Shown: in pieces, positions 45,716 through 56,990 of the stretch
Position numbering within the stretch: position 1 is the first letter of the stretch
How the letters are laid out: every line of letters starts with the position of its first letter
Assembly: GCA_021613375.1 (NCBI GenBank)
Contig: CM038716.1
Coordinates: forward strand, 4,239,684 to 4,303,683
Length of the DNA: 64,000 nucleotides
DNA from: Megaleporinus macrocephalus
Taxonomy: Eukaryota > Chordata > Actinopteri > Characiformes > Anostomidae
Direction of reading: 5' to 3'
Notes under the pieces: model-generated
Told to the model about the DNA's origin: nothing
The model's database searches: none
What the model saw: the letters and a program-made list of their open reading frames with translations, nothing else
Position numbers and translations under genes: made by a program

Positions 45716-46540
45716 AGAGAAACGTACAAGCTCTAAACGAAGAAGTGAGAACAGTATATGGCGTGCAGCAGCGACTCTGGCAGGCCTGGTTATTACAGCA
45801 TAACTAAAAGGGAGAGGCATGTTTGATCATGATATTATTATAATACACACTGACTGGAAAAGGTGTGAGACAGATGACTCAAGGGGCAGCCCGAATTTTT
45901 ACATCACTACTAAAGGATATCAGCTGATGAATGAAGATAGCTGAATAAGAAGAGTAGCTGTGAACAAGCTTAAGTAGTAATGCGCAAACTATAGAATTCA
46001 TCTTTACCTGTGGTTATAGAGCAGGCCACTGAACACTCTGGCATTTTCTAGATCTTTCCCTGTGTAAAACACATGCCCATTGGCTCCTCTGATGGGTCCA
46101 GTCAATGGGGTGTCTGCGTTTGTTACAATTATTGTCAGTCCTGGACAACATGCAATAGAGGGGCAACTTCCTGTTAATAAAACACCTTGTATTGGACTGA
46201 TACTCTCCTGGCCTAATGTTTATTGTTGTTTCGGCTGTATTATTATTTTGTGTGTGTGATATGCTCACATATGTGTGAAAGATCAACATGTGCGTCAGCG
46301 GTGAATGTCCTGAGATGCAGTTTCCTGCTGTCCCCTTACCGACTGTGACAATTTGCATTGCAAAGAGAGTCAGACCGGAGGGCAGCCGTCCGCATCCTTT
46401 TAATCATCGGCCGTAAACAGCTACTGTGACAAGCCGTCATTTATGAAGCGTATAAAACATGATGTGCTGTCTAATACACACACACACACACACACACTCG
46501 GTTCAAGAGTTTGGAATCACCGTTAAACACGGCAGCTGCT
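45716..46540. other. Intergenic, no gene seen
   Basis: Unique, with a (CA)n run at about 46476-46497. About 46010-46400 may be an older repeat, but I cannot identify it. Confidence 0.4.
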
Positions 46541-46544
46541 GTTT

Positions 46545-46690
46545 ACTAAAATTCTGGTTCCATAGACATGCATTAAAGGTAAAGAAGGTTGTTCACCTTC
46601 TTGTAAAGTTGCCATTTTAGATATACTTTAGATATATATATTTTAGATATATTTCTATTTGTCCAGTGACAATATACAACAAACACATAG
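46545..46690 (+). repeat. Dispersed repeat family A copy
   Basis: TCTGGTTCCATAGACATGCA, CTTGTAAAGTTGCCATTTTA and TTGTCCAGTGACAATATAC match the family landmarks. Confidence 0.65.
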
Positions 46691-46949
46691 TGTGCATCAA
46701 CATTTTGTAAGAGCATAAAGTTATTAAGGGCTAAATAATCTACTATATTTATTTTTTTTCTCCAGATTTAATCACTACTTTTTAAATGGAAAGCATTCTA
46801 GGTGTTATTTGTGTTATGTCTTGATGTTCTACAGCTTTCTCTGTCTATTCAGTGTCATGTACTGATCTGTTCATTACTGTGCATATCTAAAATATCTTCT
46901 TGGTTTATGGAGTCTTATTTCATAGCATTACCTCTCATAGGCCTATGCA

Positions 46950-47468
46950 CAAACTTTAGGGGCTCAAAGGAAAATAAGGGACAACATAAATATGAATATA
47001 TAGTAACATGTATTGTTGCCAAGGACTACCGAACCATTCTGGAGGACCATGTGCATCCAGTGGTTTAAACATTGTATCCTGAAGGCGGAGCCATGTATCA
47101 GGATGAAAATGCACCAATACACACAGCAAGACTGGTGAAAGACTGGTTTGATGAACATCAAAAAAGTGAAGTTGAACATCTTTCATGACCTGCACAGTCA
47201 CCAGATCTATATATTATTGAGCTGCTTTGGGGTGTTTTGGAGGAGCGAGTCAGGAAACGTTTTCCTCCACCAGCATCAAGTAGTGACCTGAATACTATCC
47301 TGCAAGAAGAATGGCTTAAAAATCCCTCTGACCACTGTGCAGGACTTGTATATGTTAGTCCCAAGACGAACTGACACTGTATTGGCCACAAAAGGAGGCC
47401 CTACACCATACTAATAAATTATTGTGGTCTAAAACCAGGTGTTTCAGTTTCATTGTCCAACCCCTGGA
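46950..47468 (+). pseudogene. Tc1/mariner transposase C-terminal remnant and 3' TIR
   Basis: Broken frames give YQDENAPIHTARLVKDWF with the second catalytic Asp, then SPDLYIIELLWGVLEERVRK with the third Glu, then LQEEWLKN. Frameshifts and a stop interrupt it. The end GGTGTTTCAGTTTCATTGTC is the family's 3' terminal repeat and forms the left arm of the palindrome at 47424-47568. Confidence 0.85.
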
Positions 47469-47568
47469 TATATAGTGTTGCGCCGATACCGATACGGTAT
47501 CGGTATCGGTGCAACACTATATATCCAGGGGTTGAACAATGAAACTGAAACACCTGGTTTTAGACCAC
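47424..47568. repeat. 145-bp near-perfect palindrome
   Basis: Two 72-base arms meet at about 47496 with essentially no spacer and only two mismatches (near 47457 and 47481 with their partners). Each arm holds a Tc1/mariner terminus (CAGGTGTTTCAGTTTCATTG) followed by a hAT-type end (GTGTTGCGCCGATACCGATAC). Confidence 0.95.
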
Positions 47569-47569
47569 G

Positions 47570-48030
47570 CTGGCACTTACACACAGTATCTGTATCGGCA
47601 ATAGAGAGCGCCGATACCATAAAGCTTATTGACGTGCATGGGCACCACTAAATGGTGCTTGATTGAAGCCAACAGCATGTCAGTGGTGTGGGAGTATTTC
47701 TCAGTTAAGACGGGCAGCAGCAAAAACGCCCGCTGCAAAATTTGTAAAGTCAGCATTTCGAGGAGTTTCATGATCAGCAAAGACTTTAATACATCAAATT
47801 AAATTAAGCATTTAAAGCTAAACCATGTCAAAGAACACAGTGACTTCATCCAAGCAAGCACAAATAATCAAGCTAGCACAAAATACAACATATAAAAAGT
47901 GGAACACTATAAATATCAGGATTTTTAGCCATATATCGATTATATAGCGTTTAAGTCAGAGGTTGGTATCGGTATCGGTATTCCGTATCGGCAGATACCT
48001 GAAAAGCTGGTATCGGTATATATATATATA
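47570..48030 (+). mobile_element. hAT element remnant with BED zinc finger
   Basis: A frame at about 47680-47850 reads VWEYFSVKTGSSKNARCKIC and HLKLNHVKEHSDF, a BED-type C-x2-C...H-x4-H finger as in hAT/ZBED transposases. A stop interrupts it. The element ends with GGTATCGGTA repeats at about 47965-48017 that match the GATACC motifs in the palindrome, so the termini belong together. The catalytic domain is missing. Confidence 0.7.
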
Positions 48031-48545
48031 TGTTGGTCTGGACATGCAAACCCGATCAGCTCATTTAAAAATAATTAATACAATTGGCTGTGTTTAGACT
48101 GCATGCAAATTGAATTTGAGCAATCCGATCTTTAGCGACGACTGTCTGTGCTGTTATTTGGAAGTGATCAGATCGGATTTCACCTGTCTGCACAAGATGC
48201 TGGGGTCACGCCCTCCAAACAATCTTCATCTGTTAAGTCATGATACATGACTATATGGTGTCTTTCCTGAACCCCAGTTCTTCCGTCACTCTGGATTTGA
48301 CATTGTCGTTGTTTGTTGGTTTTGCGAGTGACGCAAAGACACTTTGATTTAAGCAATTAGAACATCGAGAAACATCGGTAAAAACTGGGTTGAAACCAAA
48401 TTTCACTGGCTCGGATTTGCAAAAATTGGATTTCGTTTGGGTTATTGCTGTCCAAAAATCAATGTGAATACAATCTGGATGCAATGTGGATAAAATCAGA
48501 TTTGGGCTAGCAGTCTTAACATGAATGTCTCTGTTGGCAAAAGTA
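48031..48545. mobile_element. MITE-like element
   Basis: GGCTGTGTTTAGACTGCATG on the left and GGCTAGCAGTCTTAACATGA on the right are approximate inverted termini. Internal GATCGGATTTCACCTG-like and CCGATCT motifs are repeated. Classification is uncertain. Confidence 0.45.
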
Positions 48546-48734
48546 TCTGAACTTGTACATTGATTAGTTTGGTATAGATATAGATATAGCTATATAGATA
48601 TGGCGATGAAGCTAATTTGATCATTAGGGTTGGGAGGTTCAATCATTCATACCTTGGTCATTGTTTCCCTTAAACCATTGTTGATCACAATAAAGCTCAG
48701 CCTAATATCAAAAAATCTGCAGACCTTTCTTACA

Positions 48735-49262
48735 CTGGCTAGCCAAAAAAGAGATCGGAGATCGGAGCCCAGTCAGAGAATAAAGCGAGTCAGAGAATAA
48801 AGCAAGTCGGAGAATAAAACGATTCGAAGAAAGAATTAGTGCTCTAAAAAAAGAAAAGTGTATGGCAAAAAATGACTGGGGAGACTTATCTGTTTATTCT
48901 TCACAGGCAGCTCCAAACTAACAGGTCAAGATTTGAAATTGAGTTAACAAGAAAATGTACTTTTTCTATAAATAAACACTTTAAGATGCACTTTTTTTCA
49001 AAGGCATTCTGTTTATTTGCAGCGCTTGTTTTTACTTAAAATAAGAAAAAAACATTTATTAGTTTTATAAATAATTCTTTCAGTTCATCATTTAAACAGT
49101 AAATATGATGTGTTGGTGTTTCAGTAGCTGATGGTATAAAAGGCTGATTCAGTAAACAGGATACACCACTGAATCAGAACACACGTTAGAAACGATGACA
49201 GTCTGGACATTGGCCTGAGGAAATCTCCTCTGACTGGACCTTACTCTAATTAAATACCCCTG
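48735..49262 (-). mobile_element. hAT-type non-autonomous element, copy 3 (reversed)
   Basis: On the minus strand it starts CAGGGGTATTTAATTAGAG at 49262 and carries the same internal block (complement of TTTAAGATGCACTTTTTTTC at about 48981) as the two copies in ostn intron 3. The left border is approximate; I could not fix its target duplication. Confidence 0.75.
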
Positions 49263-49289
49263 ACATAAAGTTTAAAGTTTCTTAAAGAA

Positions 49290-49830
49290 TCCTGAGATCA
49301 TGTGGAGGGTAAAAATGGATGTTTATTAATAAGAACTCATCCCAATTTTAAAACACGGTGGTGGCAGTTTCACACTTTGGGGCTGTTTTGCTGCTATTGG
49401 ACCGGGACAGATTTCTATCATTTGATGGAGCCATGCTGTCTGGATTGTTTCAAGACATTTGTTTTGGGGCATCCATCTGTATTTGGGAACTCAGTCCTGC
49501 AGATTAGTAACAACTCTAAAAACAACAGTTAGTCTATAAAGAATAGTTAAAGTAAAGGAATATTACAGTGTGGAAAGACTTTGTCAGACCTCAATCCAAA
49601 AGAAATGCTGAGGCAGAAGCTAGTGATTGAATGCCCACCAATATAACACAGGTGAAGCAGTTCTATAATAAGGAACAAGGCAAGATTCCTCCAAGTCGGT
49701 GTGCAGCTGATCAACAGTTTCAGGAACCATTTCGTTGAAGTCATTTCTGCTCAAACTAGTTCCTGAAAGAAGAAGCTCACAAACTTTTGCCAACAAAGAC
49801 ATTTAGTGCTTAGTTATATATATCTATGAC
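49290..49830 (+). mobile_element. Degenerate Tc1-like remnant
   Basis: AAACACGGTGGTGGCAGTTT (the KHGGGS motif) lies near 49353. GACCTCAATCCAAAAGAAAT (an SPDLNPxE-like position) is near 49588, and the 3' CAAACTTTTGCCAACAAAGACA-like end near 49790. Many stops are present and it is not functional. Confidence 0.7.
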
Positions 49831-50635
49831 AAACTATAGAATTGTTTTTGTTTTATTGGGTTCTATTGATCTATTGTAATGAGTGAAATGAAGATCTGAT
49901 CTCATAGTTTGGGTTACATTTATCTACAAAATCCACATTAACACTACTTTCTTTGACTTCCATGCACTGCGATGAGACATTAGGGAGGTAAAGGTCTGCC
50001 TGGACATGTAACTGAAGCCTTCAAGAACCAAACCAATGAAGCCTGAGTGGTACTGCAAAATCAAACAAACTACATGGAAAATCCCTCATTTAAAGAACAA
50101 ATTGAATCTGTGTCAAAAACTGGCACAGATCTGGCATGCAAGTTCATGTATTTCATTGGGGAACTTTGGGTTTGGGTCATTAGTGGGACCATTAGGGTAA
50201 AATCTCCACACGTGGTTGCTCTAAGGGGTCAAGAGTGGGATTGATGCTGCATCCAAAGAGTGATGAAGCTTGTGAGACATGAATGTGAGAAGAACTACAT
50301 ATGTTGAAATATATTGATTTTAAATATTTAAATGTTATTGACAGAAAGAACAACTTGCACAAACTGAGGCCTAAAAGAAGAAGCGCATGAGCCCCTAGGC
50401 TAAAACTGCTGAAGCTATGAGCATTGAGTCCCATTCACCAATACAGTAAAAGTCATTAGATTCACAACATATTCTCAAGCCCTAAAATTATTTTTTATAA
50501 TTTATTTATAAATAGTGGCACTACATAAGAATTTATGCAGTACCACTTTATGTAGCCTCATTTACAAACCTCACTGTTTTAGGGTTGTTACTATTCTGCA
50601 GGACCCAACTTCTGTTGAGGTTCCAAATACAGTTG
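49831..50635. other. Intergenic, no feature seen
   Basis: AT-rich unique sequence on both strands. No supported exon. Confidence 0.45.
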
Positions 50636-50636
50636 G

Positions 50637-50639
<3 letters not shown>

Positions 50640-50719
<80 letters not shown>
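50640..50719. repeat. (TA)n microsatellite
   Basis: About 40 uninterrupted TA units followed by a T-rich run. Frames through it are artefacts. Confidence 0.97.
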
Positions 50720-50723
<4 letters not shown>

Positions 50724-51640
50724 TTTTTTATTTTTTTTTTAGGGACAAACCTCAAATAGGGAACATGTCAACATAAGAAGAAATTCCCTACTTCCTATGT
50801 AATCCCATATTCATAATGCAATAAAATGCATATATATAATAACGTATTGTACCAGACATGCATAATTACTCTTAATTAGTCATAATTACATGTATAACGT
50901 TTTATAAGGCAAGAATATATGACTTTATAAAGTCAGGTTCCATAACTTATATACTCTATATACCATATACTCTGCTCCAGTTACCAATTAGCTACACATA
51001 AATTACTGAAATTCATGATAAATATAAGTTTTTACACTTAATTTTACAAAACATGCTGTTTTAAGGTGTTAAACAGGTGTTGTAGTGCATTACCATATTC
51101 ATGTTTACAGTTTTTGAATGGGTGGATATTATAATGCATTATGACACCTAACATTGCACAGCCATAGTCTTGCTTTATCATGTGTTATGCATGTAATTAA
51201 AGTCCTTGTAAGCAATTACGTAGCCTTAGGCCAGACACTATAATGTATTACTCATGCTATATAATGCTATATATAAATATCTTAATATAGCATTGTGAAT
51301 ACAGGGTTCATAAGAACGTGTTACTAAACTTTCTGCTCAAGGGTGGTTTGTAAATGAGGCCAATTCTTATGTAGTACCATTTTTCACCAGCAGATGGTGC
51401 CACGTTACAACCACCAACACAATGCCTGCAAACAATAAGCACTATGCATCTACATGGAGGGGTATGAATTGTGGGCCACAGCATTGTTGGCAGCAGTCAC
51501 TAATTTTGATATCTGCATTCTTATGTGCATGTTTTAAAATTCAGATCAGACCTAAAAAATCATATCTTAGCAAACGTGCACTGCAGTGCACCAAAAAAAT
51601 TAAATGTAAGTATACTTAATATTTTTGAATAATTGATACC
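50720..51640. other. AT-rich intergenic, no gene
   Basis: Motifs such as TATAATGCATTATGAC and GTAATTA-type blocks suggest old MITE sequence. Nothing is assignable. Confidence 0.4.
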
Positions 51641-51726
51641 ACTTTATATGAAATGTCCATAATAACGGTGTAGTTACACATGAACAACACATACAACTAT
51701 AATGCAGCCACTATTAATACAGGTGG

Positions 51727-51963
51727 ATTACAGCAGTACAGCTTATGTAATTACACGTGTGTATCAATTTCTTTTCTACCTCATGTAACTACATAAGAGT
51801 GTCTTAATGGTTGTTACAGAGTGTTCTGTCTTGTGTAATTACACAGTGGTAATAACATGACCATAACTGAATTTGTATTTAGTAGGTTTTCCAGCATTGC
51901 ATAGAAGAGTGTATTAACTTGCTTGGTGCTCATGTGTAATTACATAAGCTGTACTGCTGTAAT
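51727..51963. repeat. Inverted repeat (hairpin) element
   Basis: The arm ATTACAGCAGTACAGCTTAT plus GTAATTACACGTG at 51727-51759 is matched inverted at 51931-51963 with one mismatch over 33 bp; the loop is about 171 bp. It is probably the core of a MITE spanning about 51640-52010. Confidence 0.85.
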
Positions 51964-52019
51964 GCATCTCTAACAGTGGTATCTACATCACTAGTAATTA
52001 AATTGTGGTTGCATATTGT

Positions 52020-52250
52020 CACATGTATCACCTTTTTTGACAATTTTCATTTTTCCATATTATTCAAACACAACAGCCGCTCTTTACATTCAGTCAAAAT
52101 TTCATGATGAACGGACCAATAGAAATGCTTCAAAAATAGCATGTAAACATTTTTTGGTTCCATTGACTTACATTGAAAGGTAAGGCTGTTTTTGGCCTCT
52201 TCTGTAAAGTCACTATTTCTGAGGTACATGTTTTTCTTTGGACAGCGACA
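52020..52250 (+). repeat. Dispersed repeat family A copy
   Basis: TTTCATGATGAACGGACCAA, AGAAATGCTTCAAAAATAGC, GGTTCCATTGACTTACATTG and CTGTAAAGTCACTATTTCTG. This is the best-preserved copy in the window. Confidence 0.8.
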
Positions 52251-52920
52251 ATATGCTGTTCATGTGTAACTACACTGTTATTACAGACATTTAATATGAA
52301 GCGGGACCCAAAAAACTGATAGTATGTTTAAATTCTTTTATATTTACATGAATGTGCTACTACACCACAATGGCAAACATCCCTCCTCTGATTCCTCCTG
52401 CACGCCATTGCAGATCAGTGCGTGTGTGCATTGTGTTGCTGTGTGCTCAAGTGAGAGTGTGTTTTTCCCCCCATGGCTTTATAAAAAAGTTTGCAAGTTC
52501 TGGGTTTGTTCTTTATCCTTTTGAGCCTTTTCTGTCGCCCCTCTTTCTGCGGTGTCACCCCTCCAGGCTTGGCTTGCATCCAGAGGCTGGCACTGTTTAT
52601 GTCCAGGACCCCCAAAAACGGTCACACACACGCTCGCACACACACATACATACATATTCACAATCCAACCCCCACCAAAGTAGACCCCACTTTGTATTCA
52701 TACACACCAACCCCACCCCTCCCCCCGAATTAGGCATCACATTTATTTAAGATACACACTTAAGGTACCCCTGTTAGAGGGCTGGTGCTGTACCCACAGA
52801 ACTACCTGTTATAACACCTGGTTCTTTAATCAGGTGTGACCGCATGATGGGTCAAATGACTCACCTTCCTAAACCTGGGCATTAAGTAACGTGGATAGTT
52901 GTAAAGTTGTCGAAGACAAC
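52251..52920. other. Intergenic with short (CA)n
   Basis: (CA)n runs near 52622-52650. Otherwise unique with no supported exon. Confidence 0.4.
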
Positions 52921-53600
52921 AGTACCTTTTATTGAGGCTCTTTAGAACGGGGCTGGTTTGGGGGTGCCATTACAACAGAAGAGGGGGTTCTGTTTTGGCT
53001 GATTGGGGTGAATCTGGGGCTTGCGCCAGGGCCCCCTCAAAGCGAGAGCTGAACAACAATCGACAGCTCTGATTGGACAATGGGGTTATCATCCGACCAC
53101 CTGCTGACAGCCCAGCAAACACGCGCACACATGAAAGGAAGCCTTCTCTATAGACGCTTGTTTACAGAGTCCGAATACATATAGTGTCCACATAGAAAAC
53201 TATACAAAGAGAGATACTACCTGCTATATACCATTCTGACCCATGTAAATCATTCTGTGTGTGTTTCAGACAAAACAAAGAGAAATACCCCCAATAAATG
53301 CAGAGACCCCCAAAAGTCTGAACCCCCTGAACCCTCTTCTCCCCACTTTCCACCCCCCTTGGCACTCTTTCCCACCCACCCCAATGCCTGGCCACTTGAG
53401 GGACATTTTTCAGTAGTGAGTTATTTTGGAGGGAAAGCCAGGGAGATGCTATTAATGACTCAGACGTGACCTCATGCGCTCCCCTCGTCCAACAGCGAAC
53501 CTGCTCCGTAGACCTTAGCGCTAGTTTCACAAGAGAGTGAGCGACAACTGAGCGTCCTCCAGGTCTCTGGAGCAGAGAGATGCGTTTAAACCCTACAGTA
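52921..53600. other. Possible conserved non-coding block
   Basis: GC-balanced unique sequence, notably 52975-53120 and 53385-53480, with GATTGG and CAATCGACAG motifs. No coding exon is found, although a minus-strand frame of 157 codons crosses it. Function is inferred from composition only. Confidence 0.25.
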
Positions 53601-53617
53601 CAAATACTAGAGAGACC

Positions 53618-53800
53618 GTATACACTACTGTTCAAAAGTCTTGGGTTCCTAAACTAAGTCTTTGTAAAAGCAGTACATGTATTTCCACCAGTAAGATCAC
53701 CACATATCATCAGAATTGATGTAAATAATCATACATACAATACAAAGTAACATGAATATCTTATTGTGAAAGAAGTAGATCATATCTTGAGCTCCAGTTT
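53618..53800 (+). mobile_element. Fragment of a CACTACTG-terminus mariner-type element
   Basis: TACACTACTGTTCAAAAGTC is the left terminus of the same kind of mariner MITE seen at 11941. The right end is not found, so the fragment is truncated or decayed. Confidence 0.5.
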
Positions 53801-54840
53801 GAAGAACAAAGTGTAGTTCCAGATTTCTCCTGGACGCCCCAGACATTGTATGAATGTATTCAACTCCTTCAGCAGCAATCTTGATTTAGCTTAATGAAGT
53901 ACTGAGTAGTCAAAGCAGGTATTAGATGAGAACTGTAAATAATACCGTGTTGTTTCCACAAGGAGAAGCTTGGAAAGGGTTAAATAAACGCACTGACGTA
54001 TGTAAAAGCTCTACTTAGTCTATTAATATTGTTTTGCTGAGCAAACAAAAACATTCTGTCTTGAACAATGGCTTTTTAAATATTTTTAAAATTGTATATT
54101 TAAATAAATGTCCCCAACATTGCTAGATTACTGACCGGGCCAGTAACATTTTGCAATGCCTATCAACGTTTATGATACAATATATTTTTATTTCCGAGGG
54201 CCCTACATTTTAAGAATCCTCTGACTTTTAGGGACTTTGACCCCAGGGCCCTTGCTTTTGGAGGCCCTAGCCTTGCTTTGGGGGGCCCTAGCCATGCTTT
54301 TGGGCCCCTTATGAAAATGAACGAGGCATTGTGCCACTGCTCTAACTTCGACTTCTGGCTATTACGGGTCCTGGGAAAGAGGGGGGCATAATTTTAGAGG
54401 GCCCTGGTTATGAGAGCCCCTACCAGGGGGCCCTAGAGAAGAGCAAGACATACCATTAGAGGGCTCTTGATCACGGGGGGCGCGGGTTGGGGGCGGCCTA
54501 GACTATCCTTAATCAGTCTTTGGTCCCCAAGTGTCTAAAACACAGTATTGCACATACACAAACCCAAAGCATGATGGATCCAACCCCATGCTTACCAAAC
54601 ATACCGTACCTCACTGTGGATGAAAAGGTCTATTGTAACTTCTTCCACATGACCTTAGATCTTAACTTGACCTTCACCATTCCTGTCATTGCTTATATAT
54701 AAGCCTTATATATAATATATATATAAGATTATATATATGATGCCTTATGGGCATCAACTGTTTTAAAGTTCAGAATGCTGAGAAGCTGCTTAGAGGAGCC
54801 CATGGCTGTCGATTCGATTGCTGGGAAGAGGTTTTATTTA
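53801..54840. other. Intergenic with GGGGCCC-rich repeat-like stretch
   Basis: 54190-54500 is rich in GGGCCCTAG-type motifs repeated irregularly. 54510-54690 resembles minus-strand Tc1 sequence (CATGATGGATCCAACCCCAT). A (TA)n-rich palindrome lies at 54695-54740. No gene. Confidence 0.35.
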
Positions 54841-54844
54841 GTTA

Positions 54845-55365
54845 TTATTTGGATGGTGGGTCACTCTCAGCACTGCAGTGACCCTGACATGTGGTGGTGT
54901 GTTAGTGTGGGTTAGTTCTGGTATGGGTCCACTCCAATAGACACTTCTACCTCACTGGTCCACCTTGCAGATGTAAAGTCAGAGAAGAACATCGTCTGTT
55001 GAAGCACAGTTTGTGTTGGACATTCTCTGGTCCTTCATCAGTGGCACAGGACGCTGCTCACATGATGTTGGGTGGATGTTGCTGGTTGGTGGACTGTTCT
55101 TAGTCCAGCAGTGACACTGAGGTGTCTGATCCACTTGTGCCAGCACAATATACACCAACACACAACCACCATGTCAGTGTTACTGCAGTGCTGAGAATGA
55201 CCCACCTCCCAAATAGGTCCTTGCTCTGTGGTGGTCCTGTGAAGGTCCTGAACATTAAAGAACAGAGTAAAAGGGGATAAACAATGTATGCAATGAATCA
55301 AATGAGCTACAATCTATAAGTGTAGAACTACAAAGTTCTCCTATATGTTATGTGGAGCTGATATA
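54845..55365. mobile_element. Foldback-type dispersed element, copy 3
   Basis: The left arm at about 54853-54925 (GTGGGTCACTCTCAGCACTG) and the right arm at about 55135-55208 (CAGTGCTGAGAATGACCCAC) are inverted. The middle carries the same CCTTCATCAGTGG and CAGTGACACTGAGGTG blocks as copies 1 and 2. Confidence 0.8.
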
Positions 55366-56310
55366 ATGGACAATGTGTGTAGATATAAGGAGGTGGGTTT
55401 GATCAATCTTGGGTAAAGCTTCCGTAAGCATTTCCTAACCAATCACAAGGCTGGTGTCTCTGGCCCCGCCCATAATAAACAATTTCAGAGTCGGAGGAAC
55501 TTGTAAGTTAAAGTTAATCCATAGTTAAAAGCTCGCAAACTAGATGCCGCCTGTTGCCCATATGTTCGTTTATCCATATGCGAACATCACTCATTCATCC
55601 ACTTCTTTATTCCTTTGTTGCTTTGTTCACCTGTTCGTGCATCCATCCATCGCGTGACTGTTTTGGTCAGGTTAGTGATTTTAGATAGATGATTGGATAG
55701 TGAATTTACTTCTGCATGAGTAGCGGAGCAGACTAGGAGTGTTAGATAATGAGCTGTCAATCAAGCTGCTTATTAGCAACACCCACACAGTTCTCAAATC
55801 GGCCAGTGTTTTCTTAAGCTGATCATATTTATATCTTATCCTTTTAATTCAAGCTTTACTGGGTGTTTCATGTAAACCTGAATTATCTTACTAACATTGT
55901 TCTTCTCTATACCCTCTGCTTGTGGCTGGGTTGCCTGAGTTTTGGCTAAATCATTAAGCACCAGTGGGCCAAGAGAAATATTAACCAATGATATCTCTAT
56001 CACTTTCTCCACCAACCACTCTCACCAATCACTGAGCAGACAGACCTCTACTGACACCAACTTTCACTTTGAAAAATGTTAATTTACGCTGTTGTTAAGA
56101 ATGAAAACAGTAAAGTTAAATACTTCATTAAATAAAAGTAAAAGTAAAAGAACTGTGATTGAAATTAAGGGTTCTGAAATCAGACAAGTTGTCATTTGTT
56201 GCTTTCCTCCTCTGAAAGTCCAAACTCACAGTTACACTCTGTACATCTTACACCAAAAACAAAAGTGTTTTTGAGTTTAACCCTTGAAGGAATAAGACAA
56301 TGACGGCAAT
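55366..56310. other. Intergenic, no gene seen
   Basis: AT-rich unique sequence. No repeat or exon I can support. Confidence 0.45.
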
Positions 56311-56990
56311 AGAACATCAAATTACCACTAGTTTGATACCGCTATAATACTGCAACAATAATATTGAGTGACGTCTAAAGCCAGCGAACAAACAAGTCCT
56401 ATTAAGAATTCTGGAACTACAGTCTCGGCAGAAGAATGGGAAGGAGTGACAGATAGGAAAGAGATAAGGCTTGTGGTGGGATGTCGGGGTGAACCAGAAG
56501 GGCAACCTTGTGAACACGGGATTAGAAAGACGAGACCGTTCAACCTTGGCCTTTCCTTACCTTTCTTTGCCATCTCTACGCCCCCTGTCAAAAGACGTTC
56601 TCCATTTTTTTTGTTGTCCTCCTTTAAAGTTCGGCCCACTGTACGAGTGTGAGGGCTCGGCAAGCTATTAATTATGTGATTATGTAAAAGACATTCGGTT
56701 TAAAATCCTTTGCGGCGGATTAGCCGCCTGATATATCTTAAAAGTTTCAAAGTGAGATGAGTTCAAAGGACAGTCTTGGTTGTTTGGGCTTTGGGGACAC
56801 TCCCCGAGATCACTGCGATGACAATGGATCATTCCATGAAAACGCATTGCGCCATATGTACGCACATTAGCGCAAAAAAAAAAACAAAGACCCACGCAAA
56901 CACACAAACAAACAATGGAGGCATCATCCTTCAACAGATTGCATTACTCATTTGGCAAAGGTTGCCCAGAGGTTGACAAAGTTGCGCAAT
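56311..56990. other. Possible conserved non-coding block
   Basis: Low-repeat region with a dense cluster of homeodomain-like cores (ATTAATTATGTGATTATG near 56667) followed by TTTAAAATCCTTTGCGGC and ATTAGCCGCCTGATATAT. No splice-bounded frame. This is the best candidate in the right part for an ancient enhancer, but the evidence is composition only. Confidence 0.3.

Noticed and set aside
44742..45807. Overlapping + strand frames of 69-157 codons
   Set aside because: All three frames are open through the 31-bp minisatellite. This is a property of the unit, not coding selection.
53162..53635. 157-codon minus-strand frame
   Set aside because: No domain, repeat family or splice context is recognised. 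The composition fits chance in GC-balanced DNA.
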